64,000 bases of DNA from Bradyrhizobium sp. NFR13 (GTDB lineage Bacteria > Pseudomonadota > Alphaproteobacteria > Rhizobiales > Xanthobacteraceae): contig NZ_FOTP01000001.1 of NCBI RefSeq assembly GCF_900114605.1, positions 1,116,001 to 1,180,000 of the forward strand, in the 5' to 3' direction. Numbering within the stretch: the first letter of the stretch is position 1; each line of letters starts with the position of its first letter. The position numbers and the translations under genes were made by a program. Shown one piece after another: positions 47,187 through 56,558 of the stretch. Under the pieces are notes generated by a model. The model was given only the letters and a program-made list of their open reading frames with translations. It searched no databases and was not told where the DNA came from.

Positions 47187-48104
47187 ATGCCGGATTTGAC
47201 GGCGCGCTACAATCTGATTCGAGAAAAGGTAATTCCGCCCCGCGGCCAAATGAGGAACCGTCCCATGTTCGAGACAACGCTGCTCGCCAACAAGCGCATT
47301 CTGGTCACTGGTGGCGGCTCCGGCCTCGGTGCGTCCATGAGTCGCCGCTTCGCGGAACTGGGCGCCGAGCTCGTCCTCTGCGGTCGTCGGCTTGAATTGC
47401 TTGAACAAACTGCAGCGCAACTACGTACCGATTTCGGCGGCAAGGTCAGCGTTGCCCCATGCGACATTCGTGACGCAGCGGCCGTTGAGACGATGATGGA
47501 AATGATCTGGCGCAACGGGCTGCTCGATGTCCTCGTCAACAATGCTGCGGCGACCTTCATCGCACAGAGCGAGCATCTCTCCGCCCGCGCGGCCGACGCG
47601 ATCCTCGCGCCCACGCTGCATGGCACGATGTATTGCACGCTCGAAGCCGGACGGCGCTGGATCGCAGGACACCACAAGGGCGTGGTGCTGAGCATACTCT
47701 CGACATCCACGATCACCGGCCGCGCTTTCACGGTGCCATCGGCGATGGCCAAATCCGGACTCCTTGCCATGACGAAGTCGCTCGCAGTGGAGTGGGGACC
47801 GAAGGGCATTCGCACCGTCGCCATCGCGCCCGGCCCGTTCCCCACCACAGGCGCGACCGGGCAGCTGCGGCCCGAGGGGCGCGACAGCGGCCCTGCGGCA
47901 CAAAACCCGCTCGGCCGTGTCGGCGAACACAGCGAACTTGCCAATCTCGCAAGCTTCCTGATTTCCGATCAGGCCGGCTATATCAATGGCGAGATGGTGG
48001 TGCAGGACGGCGGCGCACACCTGCGCGCATCTGGCGCAGAGGATCTGCTGCAGTGGAGCGATGCGCAGTGGGCAGCCCAGCGAGCCGCTCGCACCAAGAA
48101 CTGA
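47187..48104 (+). CDS. SDR-family protein resembling 2,4-dienoyl-CoA reductase, lacking the catalytic Tyr
   Basis: The start MPDLTARYNLIREKVIPPRG follows AAGGGAGTC and gives 305 residues; a shorter start MFETTLLANKRILVTGGGSG at 47265 is also possible. The Rossmann motif is TGGGSGLG, with NNAAATF and VLSILSTSTITGR at the active-site strand. The position of the normal YxxxK reads SAMAK, without Tyr, as in dienoyl-CoA reductases and some related acyl-CoA enzymes. GYINGEMVVQDGGAHLR is the C-terminal SDR element. It probably acts on an acyl-CoA in beta-oxidation. Divergent from the quinone oxidoreductase. Confidence 0.82.
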   Translation: MPDLTARYNLIREKVIPPRGQMRNRPMFETTLLANKRILVTGGGSGLGASMSRRFAELGAELVLCGRRLELLEQTAAQLRTDFGGKVSVAPCDIRDAAAVETMMEMIWRNGLLDVLVNNAAATFIAQSEHLSARAADAILAPTLHGTMYCTLEAGRRWIAGHHKGVVLSILSTSTITGRAFTVPSAMAKSGLLAMTKSLAVEWGPKGIRTVAIAPGPFPTTGATGQLRPEGRDSGPAAQNPLGRVGEHSELANLASFLISDQAGYINGEMVVQDGGAHLRASGAEDLLQWSDAQWAAQRAARTKN

Positions 48105-48318
48105 GCCGAAGACACGACAAAAAACTGAGGATGACTCCTGCGCCGTCAGCGCGCAGCAAGGCAAGGACTGCTATCCTTGCGGGAGTCGCGCCTGCCTTTT
48201 CAAGAAAGCGATTTGCGTCTATGGCAGACATCGTGACGTCAGCGATTCCATATCGTCTTGGTAAAGCCGTCTTGTTGCGAGCCATCTTCCAGTCACAATG
48301 ATAGAGGATCGAGACTTG

Positions 48319-48939
48319 ATGTCCGTGCGGCGATTCCTGACAGTTGTGTCGATGAGTGTAGCGGTGATCGGTATCTCCGATCTTGCGCAGGCGCAGAGCG
48401 CTGCATCGAAGGGCAAGGCTGCCGCACCACCGAAGGCAGCGCCCACACCGGCAAAGCCCGCAGCCGCGACGCCTGCTGCAGCGGGCGGCGCCGAGCCCAC
48501 GCTGGTTGGACAGTTCGGCTCCTGGGGCGCCTACACTGCAACACCGAACGGCAAGAAGGTTTGCTTCGCGCTGGCAAAGCCGGCGTCGTCAAAGACCAAT
48601 CCGGCGAACCGCCCGCGCGATCCCGCTTACGCCTTCGTCTCGACCCGCCCGGCCGAGAAGGTGACCAACGAAGTCTCGATCATGATCGGCTATCAGTTGA
48701 AGCCGGGCTCCGAGTCCACGCTGGAAGTCGGCGGCGCGCGCTATGCGATGTACACGCAGGGCGACGGGCTCTGGATCAAGAATGCTGCCGAGGAAGAGCG
48801 CATGGTGGAAGCCCTGCGCAAGGCGGCCGACGTGACCGTGAAGGGCGTCTCCGCCAAGGGCACCGAGACCACCGACACGTTTTCGCTGAAGGGCCTGGCC
48901 CAGGCGCTGGACCGGCTGGCGCAGGATTGCCGGCGGTAA
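48319..48939 (+). CDS. IalB-like (invasion-associated locus B) secreted protein
   Basis: The 206-residue protein starts MSVRRFLTVVSMSVAVIGIS with a signal peptide ending near AQA-QS. A 30-residue Ala/Pro/Lys linker (KAAAPPKAAPTPAKPAAATP) follows. The IalB fold then occupies 57-206: FGSWGAYTATPNGKKVCFAL, KVTNEVSIMIGYQLKPGSES, MYTQGDGLWIKNAAEEERMV, and a terminal Cys in LAQDCRR paired presumably with the one in KKVCF. IalB-type proteins are periplasmic and are common in Bradyrhizobium in several copies; they do not imply pathogenicity. It is monocistronic and precedes rlmN. Confidence 0.82.
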   Translation: MSVRRFLTVVSMSVAVIGISDLAQAQSAASKGKAAAPPKAAPTPAKPAAATPAAAGGAEPTLVGQFGSWGAYTATPNGKKVCFALAKPASSKTNPANRPRDPAYAFVSTRPAEKVTNEVSIMIGYQLKPGSESTLEVGGARYAMYTQGDGLWIKNAAEEERMVEALRKAADVTVKGVSAKGTETTDTFSLKGLAQALDRLAQDCRR

Positions 48940-49077
48940 TTGCCGCCAGAACACCCGCTAAATCCTTGTCGCCGTTAATATTGCCGCATTTCGCGCCTTT
49001 TCATTCGGACGCGAAGAGCTTATTTGAGGTCGGCCTGTTTAAGGCCAGATTTCCCGCGACATCATAGATCGAACGCC

Positions 49078-50322
49078 ATGACCCCCGTTTCAGCCGAGGC
49101 CGGTTCCGCCATCGACGCTTCCCGCGCATTGCCCGCAGGCGAGACGCCGCTGGAGAAGATCGCCACCGAGACCTATGTGCCGCTGGCCAAGCCGTCCCTG
49201 ATCGGCCTGTCGCGCGCGGAAATCGCCGAGAAGCTCGGTTCCATTGGCGTGGTGCCGGCCCAGCGCAAGATGCGGACGCAGCAGATCTGGCACTGGATGT
49301 ATGTGCGGGGCGTTCAGACCTTCGCTGAAATGTCCAGCATTTCCAAAGACATGCGCGCTGAGCTCGAAAAGCACTTTACGGTCGCGCGACCTGAGGTGAT
49401 CGTCGAGCAGATCTCCAATGACGGCACCCGGAAATGGCTGCTGCGGCTGCCTTCAGGGACCGCTGGCGAGAAGGCCCATGAGGTCGAGTGCGTCTATATC
49501 CCCGAAACCGACCGCGGCACGCTCTGCGTCTCGTCCCAAGTCGGCTGCACCCTGAACTGCTCGTTCTGCCACACCGGTACCCAGCGGCTGGTGCGGAACC
49601 TGACAGCCGGCGAGATCGTCGGCCAGATCATGGTCGCCCGCGACCGCCTGGGTGACTGGGCCGACCGCGAGACCCCGGACGGCAACCGCCGCGTCACCAA
49701 TATCGTGATGATGGGCATGGGCGAGCCTCTCTACAATTTCGAAGCGGTACGCGACGCGCTGCTGATCGTCTCCGACAATGAAGGCATCGGCATCTCGCGC
49801 CGGCGCATCACATTGTCGACCTCCGGCGTGGTGCCGAACATTGCGCGCACCGGCGACGAGATCGGCGTGATGCTGGCAATCTCGCTGCATGCGGTGCGCG
49901 ATGAACTGCGCAACGAGCTGGTGCCGCTGAACAAGAAATACCCGCTGGCTGAATTGATGCAGGCCTGCCGCGACTATCCCGGCGCGTCCAATGCACGGCG
50001 TATCACATTCGAATATGTGATGCTGAAGGGCGTCAACGACTCGCTCGACGATGCCAAGCTACTGGTGAAGATGCTCAAGGGCATTCACGCCAAGATCAAC
50101 CTGATCCCGTTCAATCCGTGGCCCGGCACGCGCTACGAATGTTCCGACTGGGATCAGATCGAGAAATTCTCCGAATACATCTTCAATGCCGGCTATTCTT
50201 CGCCGGTGCGCACGCCGCGCGGTCGCGACATTCTCGCCGCCTGCGGCCAGTTGAAGTCGGAGACCGAGAAACTGTCGGCGCGCGAGCGTCAGGCTTTGCG
50301 CGCGATGGCGATGACGGACTGA
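49078..50322 (+). CDS. rlmN: 23S rRNA/tRNA (adenine-C2) methyltransferase RlmN
   Basis: The 414-residue protein from [20 protein letters not shown] has the N-terminal HhH-like part ([20 protein letters not shown]), the radical-SAM cluster in [18 protein letters not shown] (C-x3-C-x2-C), [11 protein letters not shown], and the SAM/substrate regions [13 protein letters not shown] and [30 protein letters not shown] and the final [17 protein letters not shown] supply the second catalytic Cys. It methylates A2503 of 23S rRNA and A37 of some tRNAs. A small membrane gene begins two bases after its stop. Confidence 0.97.
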   Translation: MTPVSAEAGSAIDASRALPAGETPLEKIATETYVPLAKPSLIGLSRAEIAEKLGSIGVVPAQRKMRTQQIWHWMYVRGVQTFAEMSSISKDMRAELEKHFTVARPEVIVEQISNDGTRKWLLRLPSGTAGEKAHEVECVYIPETDRGTLCVSSQVGCTLNCSFCHTGTQRLVRNLTAGEIVGQIMVARDRLGDWADRETPDGNRRVTNIVMMGMGEPLYNFEAVRDALLIVSDNEGIGISRRRITLSTSGVVPNIARTGDEIGVMLAISLHAVRDELRNELVPLNKKYPLAELMQACRDYPGASNARRITFEYVMLKGVNDSLDDAKLLVKMLKGIHAKINLIPFNPWPGTRYECSDWDQIEKFSEYIFNAGYSSPVRTPRGRDILAACGQLKSETEKLSARERQALRAMAMTD

Positions 50323-50324
50323 CG

Positions 50325-50801
50325 ATGGCGCTGATCGGCCGCCTGTTCGTCATCTTTCTGGGCTTCTGCGCAGCCTGTCTCGTGGGCGGCGCGATCGTGG
50401 TGTTCTCGATCCTGTTTCCGGAGCTTAGTGCGCTCGATACCGGCGTCGTCGATCCCAACACCATCAATATCCTGCTGGGCTTCGGCTTCATCTTCATCAG
50501 CGGCTTCGCGCTAATCCCGGCGATACTCGTCGTCCTCATTACCGAGGCTTTCTACATTCGCAGCGTCATCGTCTATGCGCTCGGCGGCGCGGCGGTCGGG
50601 CTCGCCTGCTATCTCGGCCTGATCCCCTATGACCCTGCCACGATGAGTTTCGACGGCATCGTGCGACGACATCTCGAAGTCATGACCGGCGCGGGTATCG
50701 TTGCCGGACTGATCTACTGGGTGATCGCCGGCCGCAATGCCGGCGCCTGGCGACAGCCGCGGCGCGCGCCTCCGCAGCCGGATGCCACAGCCAAGCCGTA
50801 G
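50325..50801 (+). CDS. Small four-helix membrane protein of unknown function
   Basis: From the ATG two bases past the rlmN stop (MALIGRLFVIFLGFCAACLV) the product is 158 residues, with four membrane helices at about 6-30, 46-72, 78-102 and 118-140, then a Pro/Arg-rich tail (RQPRRAPPQPDATAKP). Translational coupling to rlmN is likely. I do not recognise a named family. It resembles the small hypothetical proteins found next to rlmN in Bradyrhizobiaceae, whose role is unknown. Confidence 0.7.
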   Translation: MALIGRLFVIFLGFCAACLVGGAIVVFSILFPELSALDTGVVDPNTINILLGFGFIFISGFALIPAILVVLITEAFYIRSVIVYALGGAAVGLACYLGLIPYDPATMSFDGIVRRHLEVMTGAGIVAGLIYWVIAGRNAGAWRQPRRAPPQPDATAKP

Positions 50802-50846
50802 CGCTTTAACTTTCCTTCACCTCCCGCCTCGGTTAAACCGCCCGCC

Positions 50847-51641
50847 ATGAACCGGACCGGACTTCTCACCGCACTCGCGCTGTTTGCCGTTATCGCCATC
50901 GTCTTCGGAGTTTGGCCCGAACTCGACCTCAAGCTCGCAGCGCTGTTCTATGATCCCGAGACCAGACGCTTTCCCACGACGTCGCTGCCCTATGCGCAGC
51001 TCGCCCGCGATGCGGCGATGTGGATCGCATGGGCTTTTGTCGCGCCCTCGATCCTCGCGCTGATCGTGAAGCTGATCTGGCCGAACCGGCCGCTGCTGGT
51101 GAAGGGCCGCAGCATGGCCTTCCTGATCCTCACCATGCTGATGTCGGCGGGCATTCTCACCAATTTCACCTTCAAGACCTTCTGGGGCCGGCCGCGGCCA
51201 GTAACGGTGACGGAATTCAACGGTCCTTGGCAGTTCAAGGCCTGGTGGGATCCGCGGGGGGAATGCGGGCGCAATTGCTCATTCTTCTCGGGCGAGGGTG
51301 CCACGGCGTTCTGGACCTATGCTCCGGCCGCGCTCGCGCCGCCGTCGGTGCGGCCCTATGCCTATGCGGCCGCGACGGTGTTCGGTCTCGCCACCTCCGG
51401 CTGGCGGATGGCCTTCGGCGGCCATTTCTTTACCGACGTGACCATCGCCGGCCTCGTCTCATTCCTGGTCATCTGGTTGATTCACGGATGGATTTACCGC
51501 TGGCCCTCGACCCGGAAGACCGACGAGGAGATCGATGCCGCGTTGACGCGCTTCGCCTGGCCGGGCTATCGCTGGCGGCAGAAATTGCGCGGTCGCGACA
51601 TCGGTCCCGTGCCGGACGCGATCCCCGTCAACCGCCGTTAA
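50847..51641 (+). CDS. PAP2-family membrane phosphatase (lipid A phosphatase-like)
   Basis: The 264-residue protein has six membrane helices and the three phosphatase motifs in altered form: KTFWGRPRP (K-x6-RP), FFSGEGATAFW where PSGH is expected, and WRMAFGGHFFTDV (R-x5-H-x3-D). The variant second motif (SGEGA, no His) is one I associate with rhizobial lipid A phosphatase-like proteins. It would remove a phosphate from a lipid on the periplasmic side of the inner membrane. It lies between the rlmN pair and argG on the same strand. Confidence 0.82.
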   Translation: MNRTGLLTALALFAVIAIVFGVWPELDLKLAALFYDPETRRFPTTSLPYAQLARDAAMWIAWAFVAPSILALIVKLIWPNRPLLVKGRSMAFLILTMLMSAGILTNFTFKTFWGRPRPVTVTEFNGPWQFKAWWDPRGECGRNCSFFSGEGATAFWTYAPAALAPPSVRPYAYAAATVFGLATSGWRMAFGGHFFTDVTIAGLVSFLVIWLIHGWIYRWPSTRKTDEEIDAALTRFAWPGYRWRQKLRGRDIGPVPDAIPVNRR

Positions 51642-51649
51642 ACGGGTAA

Positions 51650-53050
<1,401 letters not shown>

Positions 53051-53052
53051 GC

Positions 53053-53160
53053 CACGCAATCGCGTAGCCCGGGTGAGGAAAGCAACATCCGGGGATCGGC
53101 GTTTCACTACGCGCGAGACCCCCCGCATATCGCTACGCTCATGCGGGCTACGGACTACGT
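53053..53160. repeat. Intergenic repeat with inverted GTAGCCC/GGGCTAC ends, between argG and methyltransferase
   Basis: After argG the sequence contains CGTAGCCCGGGTGAGG (from 53063) and ends with GCGGGCTACGGACTACG (to 53159). The GTAGCCC and GGGCTAC arms are inverses, and internal CGCATATCGCTACGCTCATGCG forms a hairpin. It matches the kind of repeat (CGTAGCCCGGGTGAGC...) found in many copies in Bradyrhizobiaceae. It holds no gene. Confidence 0.65.
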
Positions 53161-53173
53161 TTTCCTGCCATCG

Positions 53174-53836
53174 CTACATCTTCATCGACAGCTCGACGTC
53201 ATCGCCGAACGGGACCAACAGGTAACCGTTCGCAGGATTGCGGACATAAGCGAGATAGTCGGGGCTGTAATCCGCGTTGTCAGCGATGACGAAAGCGCCG
53301 GGTTTGAGACGGCTTTCCACGATCGACAGCACCTCCGGATAGAGCGCCTTGGCGCCATCCAGCAGCAGCAGATCAATTGTATCGGGCAGATCCGCCCGCA
53401 ACGTCTGCAACGCATCACCTGCACGGAATTCGACAAGATCGATCAGGCCGCCTTCGGCAAGGTTCTGCCGCGCGATGACGATTTTCGAGGGCTCGAATTC
53501 GCTCGTGATCAGCTTGCCACCGCCATTGTCGTTGAGCGCCGCCGCCATATGCAGCGTTGAGATTCCGAACGACGTGCCAAATTCGACGATTGATTGAGCA
53601 CCGGTCGATCGCGCCAGCATGTAAAGCAGCGCACCGGTCGCACGCGATACGGCGAGGGGGACATCCCTGAACCGGCTGTAGAGATCGACATAGTCGGTCT
53701 TGCTCTGCATCATCCGCTGCCGATCATCCTCAGACAGGTCGGCGACGGCCTGGCTGGTGCGAGACCGTGCGGCATCCGCTTCTTCAAACAGGCGCTTGAG
53801 AAGGGGGCCGACGGGATCCGTCGTGAGTGTGGTCAT
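53174..53836 (-). CDS. Class I SAM-dependent O-methyltransferase-like protein
   Basis: Using the ATG after GCAGGAAAT, the product is 220 residues. The SAM-binding core is visible as QSIVEFGTSFGISTLHMAAA (motif I), KLITSEFEPSKIVIARQNLA (acidic loop), and TIDLLLLDGAKALYPEVLSI (motif IV), with IADNAD toward the end, as in the catechol-O-methyltransferase-like family (methyltransferase 3/24). The substrate is unknown. It is divergent from a TetR gene across 90 bases holding a strong palindrome, so it is probably the repressor's main target. Confidence 0.88.
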   Translation of the reverse strand: MTTLTTDPVGPLLKRLFEEADAARSRTSQAVADLSEDDRQRMMQSKTDYVDLYSRFRDVPLAVSRATGALLYMLARSTGAQSIVEFGTSFGISTLHMAAALNDNGGGKLITSEFEPSKIVIARQNLAEGGLIDLVEFRAGDALQTLRADLPDTIDLLLLDGAKALYPEVLSIVESRLKPGAFVIADNADYSPDYLAYVRNPANGYLLVPFGDDVELSMKM

Positions 53837-53875
53837 GATATTTCCTGCAAAAAAGACGCTTGATTGCGCCCCTCT

Positions 53876-53903
53876 GCAAATACGAATATTTATTCGCATT
53901 TGC
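53876..53903. promoter_or_regulatory. 28-base near-perfect palindrome, TetR operator candidate
   Basis: The left arm GCAAATACGAATA (53876-53888) and right arm TATTCGCATTTGC (53891-53903) are inverses with one mismatch across a two-base TT centre. The element sits between the divergent starts at 53836 and 53927, 40 bases from the methyltransferase ATG and 23 from the TetR ATG. The AT-rich composition contrasts with the surrounding DNA. Confidence 0.7.
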
Positions 53904-53926
53904 TAATCGCATTGCGGAGGCGGCAA

Positions 53927-54565
53927 ATGGCGCGTCGCACAAGCCCTTCAATTCATTCGAGAAAACAGCCAAAACAGGCCCGTTCGCTAGAGCTGGTCAG
54001 CGCCATTCTCGAGGCTGCTATTCAGGTTTTGGCGAAAGAGGGATTTCACCGCTTCACCACGGCGCGCGTGGCGGAGAAGGCCGGTGTCAGCGTCGGATCG
54101 CTGTATCAATACTTCCCGAACAAGGCGTCGATCCTGTTCCGCTTGCAGAGCGACGAATGGCGGGACACCAACGACATGCTCCGCCAGATTCTAGAGGACG
54201 AAAGCGCGTCGCCATCAGCGCGGCTCCGCAGACTGGTCCATGCCTTTATCAAATCGGAATGCGACGAAGCCGATATTCGCCAAGCGCTTGACGGTGCGGC
54301 GCCGCTCTATCGGGATACACCCGAAGCCCGCAAGGTGAAGGCAGCGGGAAATCGCATCTTCGTGGCCTTCATCGCGCAAGCACTTCCTCTAGCCACTAAC
54401 GAAGAGCGATCGCTCGTCGTCGAAGTCATCACGTCGACGCTGAGCGGGGTGGGAAAGGACTTCTCCATGCGCCCGCGATCGGCGGCCGAGATCGCGTTTT
54501 TTGCGGGAGGCCTGGCAGACATGCTCTGCAGTTACCTGGAAAGCTCCATGAAACATGAAGCCTAG
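53927..54565 (+). CDS. TetR-family transcriptional regulator
   Basis: The start MARRTSPSIHSRKQPKQARS is preceded by GCGGAGGCGGCAA and gives 212 residues. The TetR HTH is at about 17-65 (LVSAILEAAIQVLAKEGFHR, FTTARVAEKAGVSVGSLYQY, FPNKASIL). The C-terminal helical ligand-binding domain has a middle region AFFAGGLADMLCSYLESS. It likely represses itself and the divergent methyltransferase by binding the palindrome at 53876-53903. The ligand is unknown. Confidence 0.93.
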   Translation: MARRTSPSIHSRKQPKQARSLELVSAILEAAIQVLAKEGFHRFTTARVAEKAGVSVGSLYQYFPNKASILFRLQSDEWRDTNDMLRQILEDESASPSARLRRLVHAFIKSECDEADIRQALDGAAPLYRDTPEARKVKAAGNRIFVAFIAQALPLATNEERSLVVEVITSTLSGVGKDFSMRPRSAAEIAFFAGGLADMLCSYLESSMKHEA

Positions 54566-54597
54566 CGTCTCGGACTGCCATTGCGTGATAGCAAGGC

Positions 54598-54626
54598 ATG
54601 TCACCCGTTAGTCATCCAACTGTCGT
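54598..54626 (+). promoter_or_regulatory. Pho box candidate (three repeats) upstream of the alkaline phosphatase gene
   Basis: ATGTCAC-CCGT-TAGTCAT-CCAA-CTGTCGT has three seven-base repeats exactly 11 bases apart, matching the PhoB half-site CTGTCAT at 5, 5 and 6 of 7 positions. It lies 47 bases before the ATG, where a PhoB site replacing the -35 would be expected. Confidence 0.6.
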
Positions 54627-54673
54627 AATGGAGACCGCGCCTCCTAAGCTGGGCGCTTCAGGGGATATCCATC

Positions 54674-56431
54674 ATGTCGAGAACCTTTCTAGCGGCTGCG
54701 GCGACGCTGCTACTGACGAGTGCATCGCTGCCAGCACAGACCATCTATCCGATTGACCGTGCCGAGATCCTCGCCGGCAGCAAATTCGACTTCAAGGTTG
54801 AGCTGCCCGAGAAGATCGCAGCCGCCGACATCAAACTCACGATCAACGGCGCCGACCAGAGCGCGACATTCGGCAAGACTGCCGACTATATCGAGCGCGA
54901 GGATGGCAAGGACCAGTCAGCGCTGCTGTTGCGCGACGTGACGCTGGACAAGCCCGGCACCTACAAGATCGACGTCACGGCCGGCGCACTCACCAGGTCG
55001 GTGACGTGGAACGTCTATGACACCGGCGCGCGCAAGGCGAAGAACGTCATCCTGTTCATCGGTGACGGCATGTCCCTGTCGCATCGCGTCGCCGCGCGAA
55101 TCCTGTCCAAGGGCATCAGCGAAGGCAAGAGCAGTGGCAAGCTCGCCATGGACGATATGCCCCATATGGCGCTGGTCGGCACCGCCGGCACTGATTCGAT
55201 CATCACGGACTCGGCGAATTCTGCAAGCGCCTACACCACCGGGCACAAGTCGGCGACCAATGCGCTCGGCGTCTATGCGGACCGCACCAAAGATGTATTC
55301 GACGATCCACGCGTCGAGACAATCACCAGCCTCGTCAAACGCAAGCTCGACCTCGCCGTCGGCATCGTTACCAATACCGAGATCGAAGACGCAACGCCGG
55401 CCTCGATGGTCGCGCATACCCGCCGCCGTGCGGCCTATGACGAGATCGTCGCGCAGATGTTCGCGGCGAAGCCCGATGTCATCCTCGGCGGCGGCGCCGC
55501 GAACTTCGTGCCGCAAGCGGCAGAGACATCGAAGCGCCGCGACGATGTGGACTACATCGCGAAGTTCAAGGATGCCGGCTATCCCTATGTGAAGACCGCC
55601 GGCGAAATGAAGGCGATCGCCGACAAGCCCGACACGACAAAGCTGCTCGGCCTATTCACGCCCGGCAATATGGACGGCGTGCTCGACCGCAAGTTCCTGA
55701 AGGGTGGCGGCGTCAGGAAATATCCGGAGCAGCCCGATTTGACCGAACAGGTGCAGGCCGCACTCAACGTGCTGTCGCGCAACGACAAGGGATTTGTCCT
55801 GATGGTCGAGTCCGGCATGATCGACAAGTATGCGCATCTGCTCGACATGGACCGTGCCGTCTATGACGTGATCATGCTCGACAACGCCGTGAAGCTCGCC
55901 CGCGACTGGGCCGCCAAGCGCGGCGATGACACGCTCATCCTCGTCGTCTCCGATCACAGTCATCCCAACAGCCTGGTCGGCACCATCAATGACGACATGA
56001 GCAAGGAGTCGAACCTGCCGCTGCGCGAACGGCTTGGCGTCTATGACAAGGCCGGTTTCCCGAACTATCCCGCGCCGGATGCCGAAGGCTATCCATCGCG
56101 CGTCGATGTCAGCCGGCGGCTCGCCATCATGTCGGCCAGCCTGCCCGACCACTATGAGACGCTGCGGCCGAAGCTCGACGGCCCGAACGATCCGACCGAG
56201 AAGGGCGAGGAGCCCGGCACCTTCAAGGCCAACGAGAAATACAAGAATGCGCCCGGCAGCATGCTGCGGCTCGGCAATCTCCCGGCCATGATGGGCGCCA
56301 GCGTGCATTCCGGCGAGGACGTGATCCTCACCGCCACCGGCCCCGGCAGCGGCCGCGTGAAGGCCGCGATGGATAATACGGAAGTGTTTCGTGTGATGGT
56401 GGATGCGTTGGGACTGGCGGCGAAGCCTTAA
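54674..56431 (+). CDS. Periplasmic alkaline phosphatase (PhoA superfamily)
   Basis: The 585-residue protein has a signal peptide (MSRTFLAAAATLLLTSASLP, then AQT). A beta-rich N-terminal domain (about 20-115) is followed by the phosphatase: NVILFIGDGMSLSHRVAARI (metal Asp), the nucleophile Ser in DSANSASAYTTGHKSATNA, VESGMIDKYAHLLDMDRAVY (metal ligands), and LVVSDHSHPNSL near the end for Zn His. GGGGATATCCATC precedes the ATG. Substrates would be phosphate monoesters. Together with the upstream Pho box it suggests phosphate-starvation induction. It converges with the OmpA gene. Confidence 0.93.
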   Translation: MSRTFLAAAATLLLTSASLPAQTIYPIDRAEILAGSKFDFKVELPEKIAAADIKLTINGADQSATFGKTADYIEREDGKDQSALLLRDVTLDKPGTYKIDVTAGALTRSVTWNVYDTGARKAKNVILFIGDGMSLSHRVAARILSKGISEGKSSGKLAMDDMPHMALVGTAGTDSIITDSANSASAYTTGHKSATNALGVYADRTKDVFDDPRVETITSLVKRKLDLAVGIVTNTEIEDATPASMVAHTRRRAAYDEIVAQMFAAKPDVILGGGAANFVPQAAETSKRRDDVDYIAKFKDAGYPYVKTAGEMKAIADKPDTTKLLGLFTPGNMDGVLDRKFLKGGGVRKYPEQPDLTEQVQAALNVLSRNDKGFVLMVESGMIDKYAHLLDMDRAVYDVIMLDNAVKLARDWAAKRGDDTLILVVSDHSHPNSLVGTINDDMSKESNLPLRERLGVYDKAGFPNYPAPDAEGYPSRVDVSRRLAIMSASLPDHYETLRPKLDGPNDPTEKGEEPGTFKANEKYKNAPGSMLRLGNLPAMMGASVHSGEDVILTATGPGSGRVKAAMDNTEVFRVMVDALGLAAKP

Positions 56432-56545
56432 AGCGAGGCTTCGCTCTTCCCTTCCCCAAGCGACGAAGCCGCGCAGTGGGGAGGGAGTCCATGGCGGCAG
56501 CGTAACTATCAAAACAAAAAGGGCCGGAATTGCTCCCGGCCCTTT
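56432..56545. terminator. Bidirectional terminator with GC-rich leader between alkaline phosphatase and OmpA genes
   Basis: AAAGGGCCGG (from 56518) pairs with CCGGCCCTTTT (to 56545) around AATTGCT-type loop bases, giving a T-run on the plus strand and an A-run that gives TTTTTGTTTTG on the minus strand. The preceding GAGGCTTCGCTCTTCCC...GGGGAGGGAG looks like a worn intergenic repeat. It serves both converging genes. Confidence 0.75.
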
Positions 56546-56558
56546 TATTCTAATCCAC

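Noticed and set aside
48319-48939. Virulence island suggested by an IalB-like gene
   Set aside because: IalB-like proteins are common in non-pathogenic Rhizobiales and the neighbours are ordinary metabolic genes.
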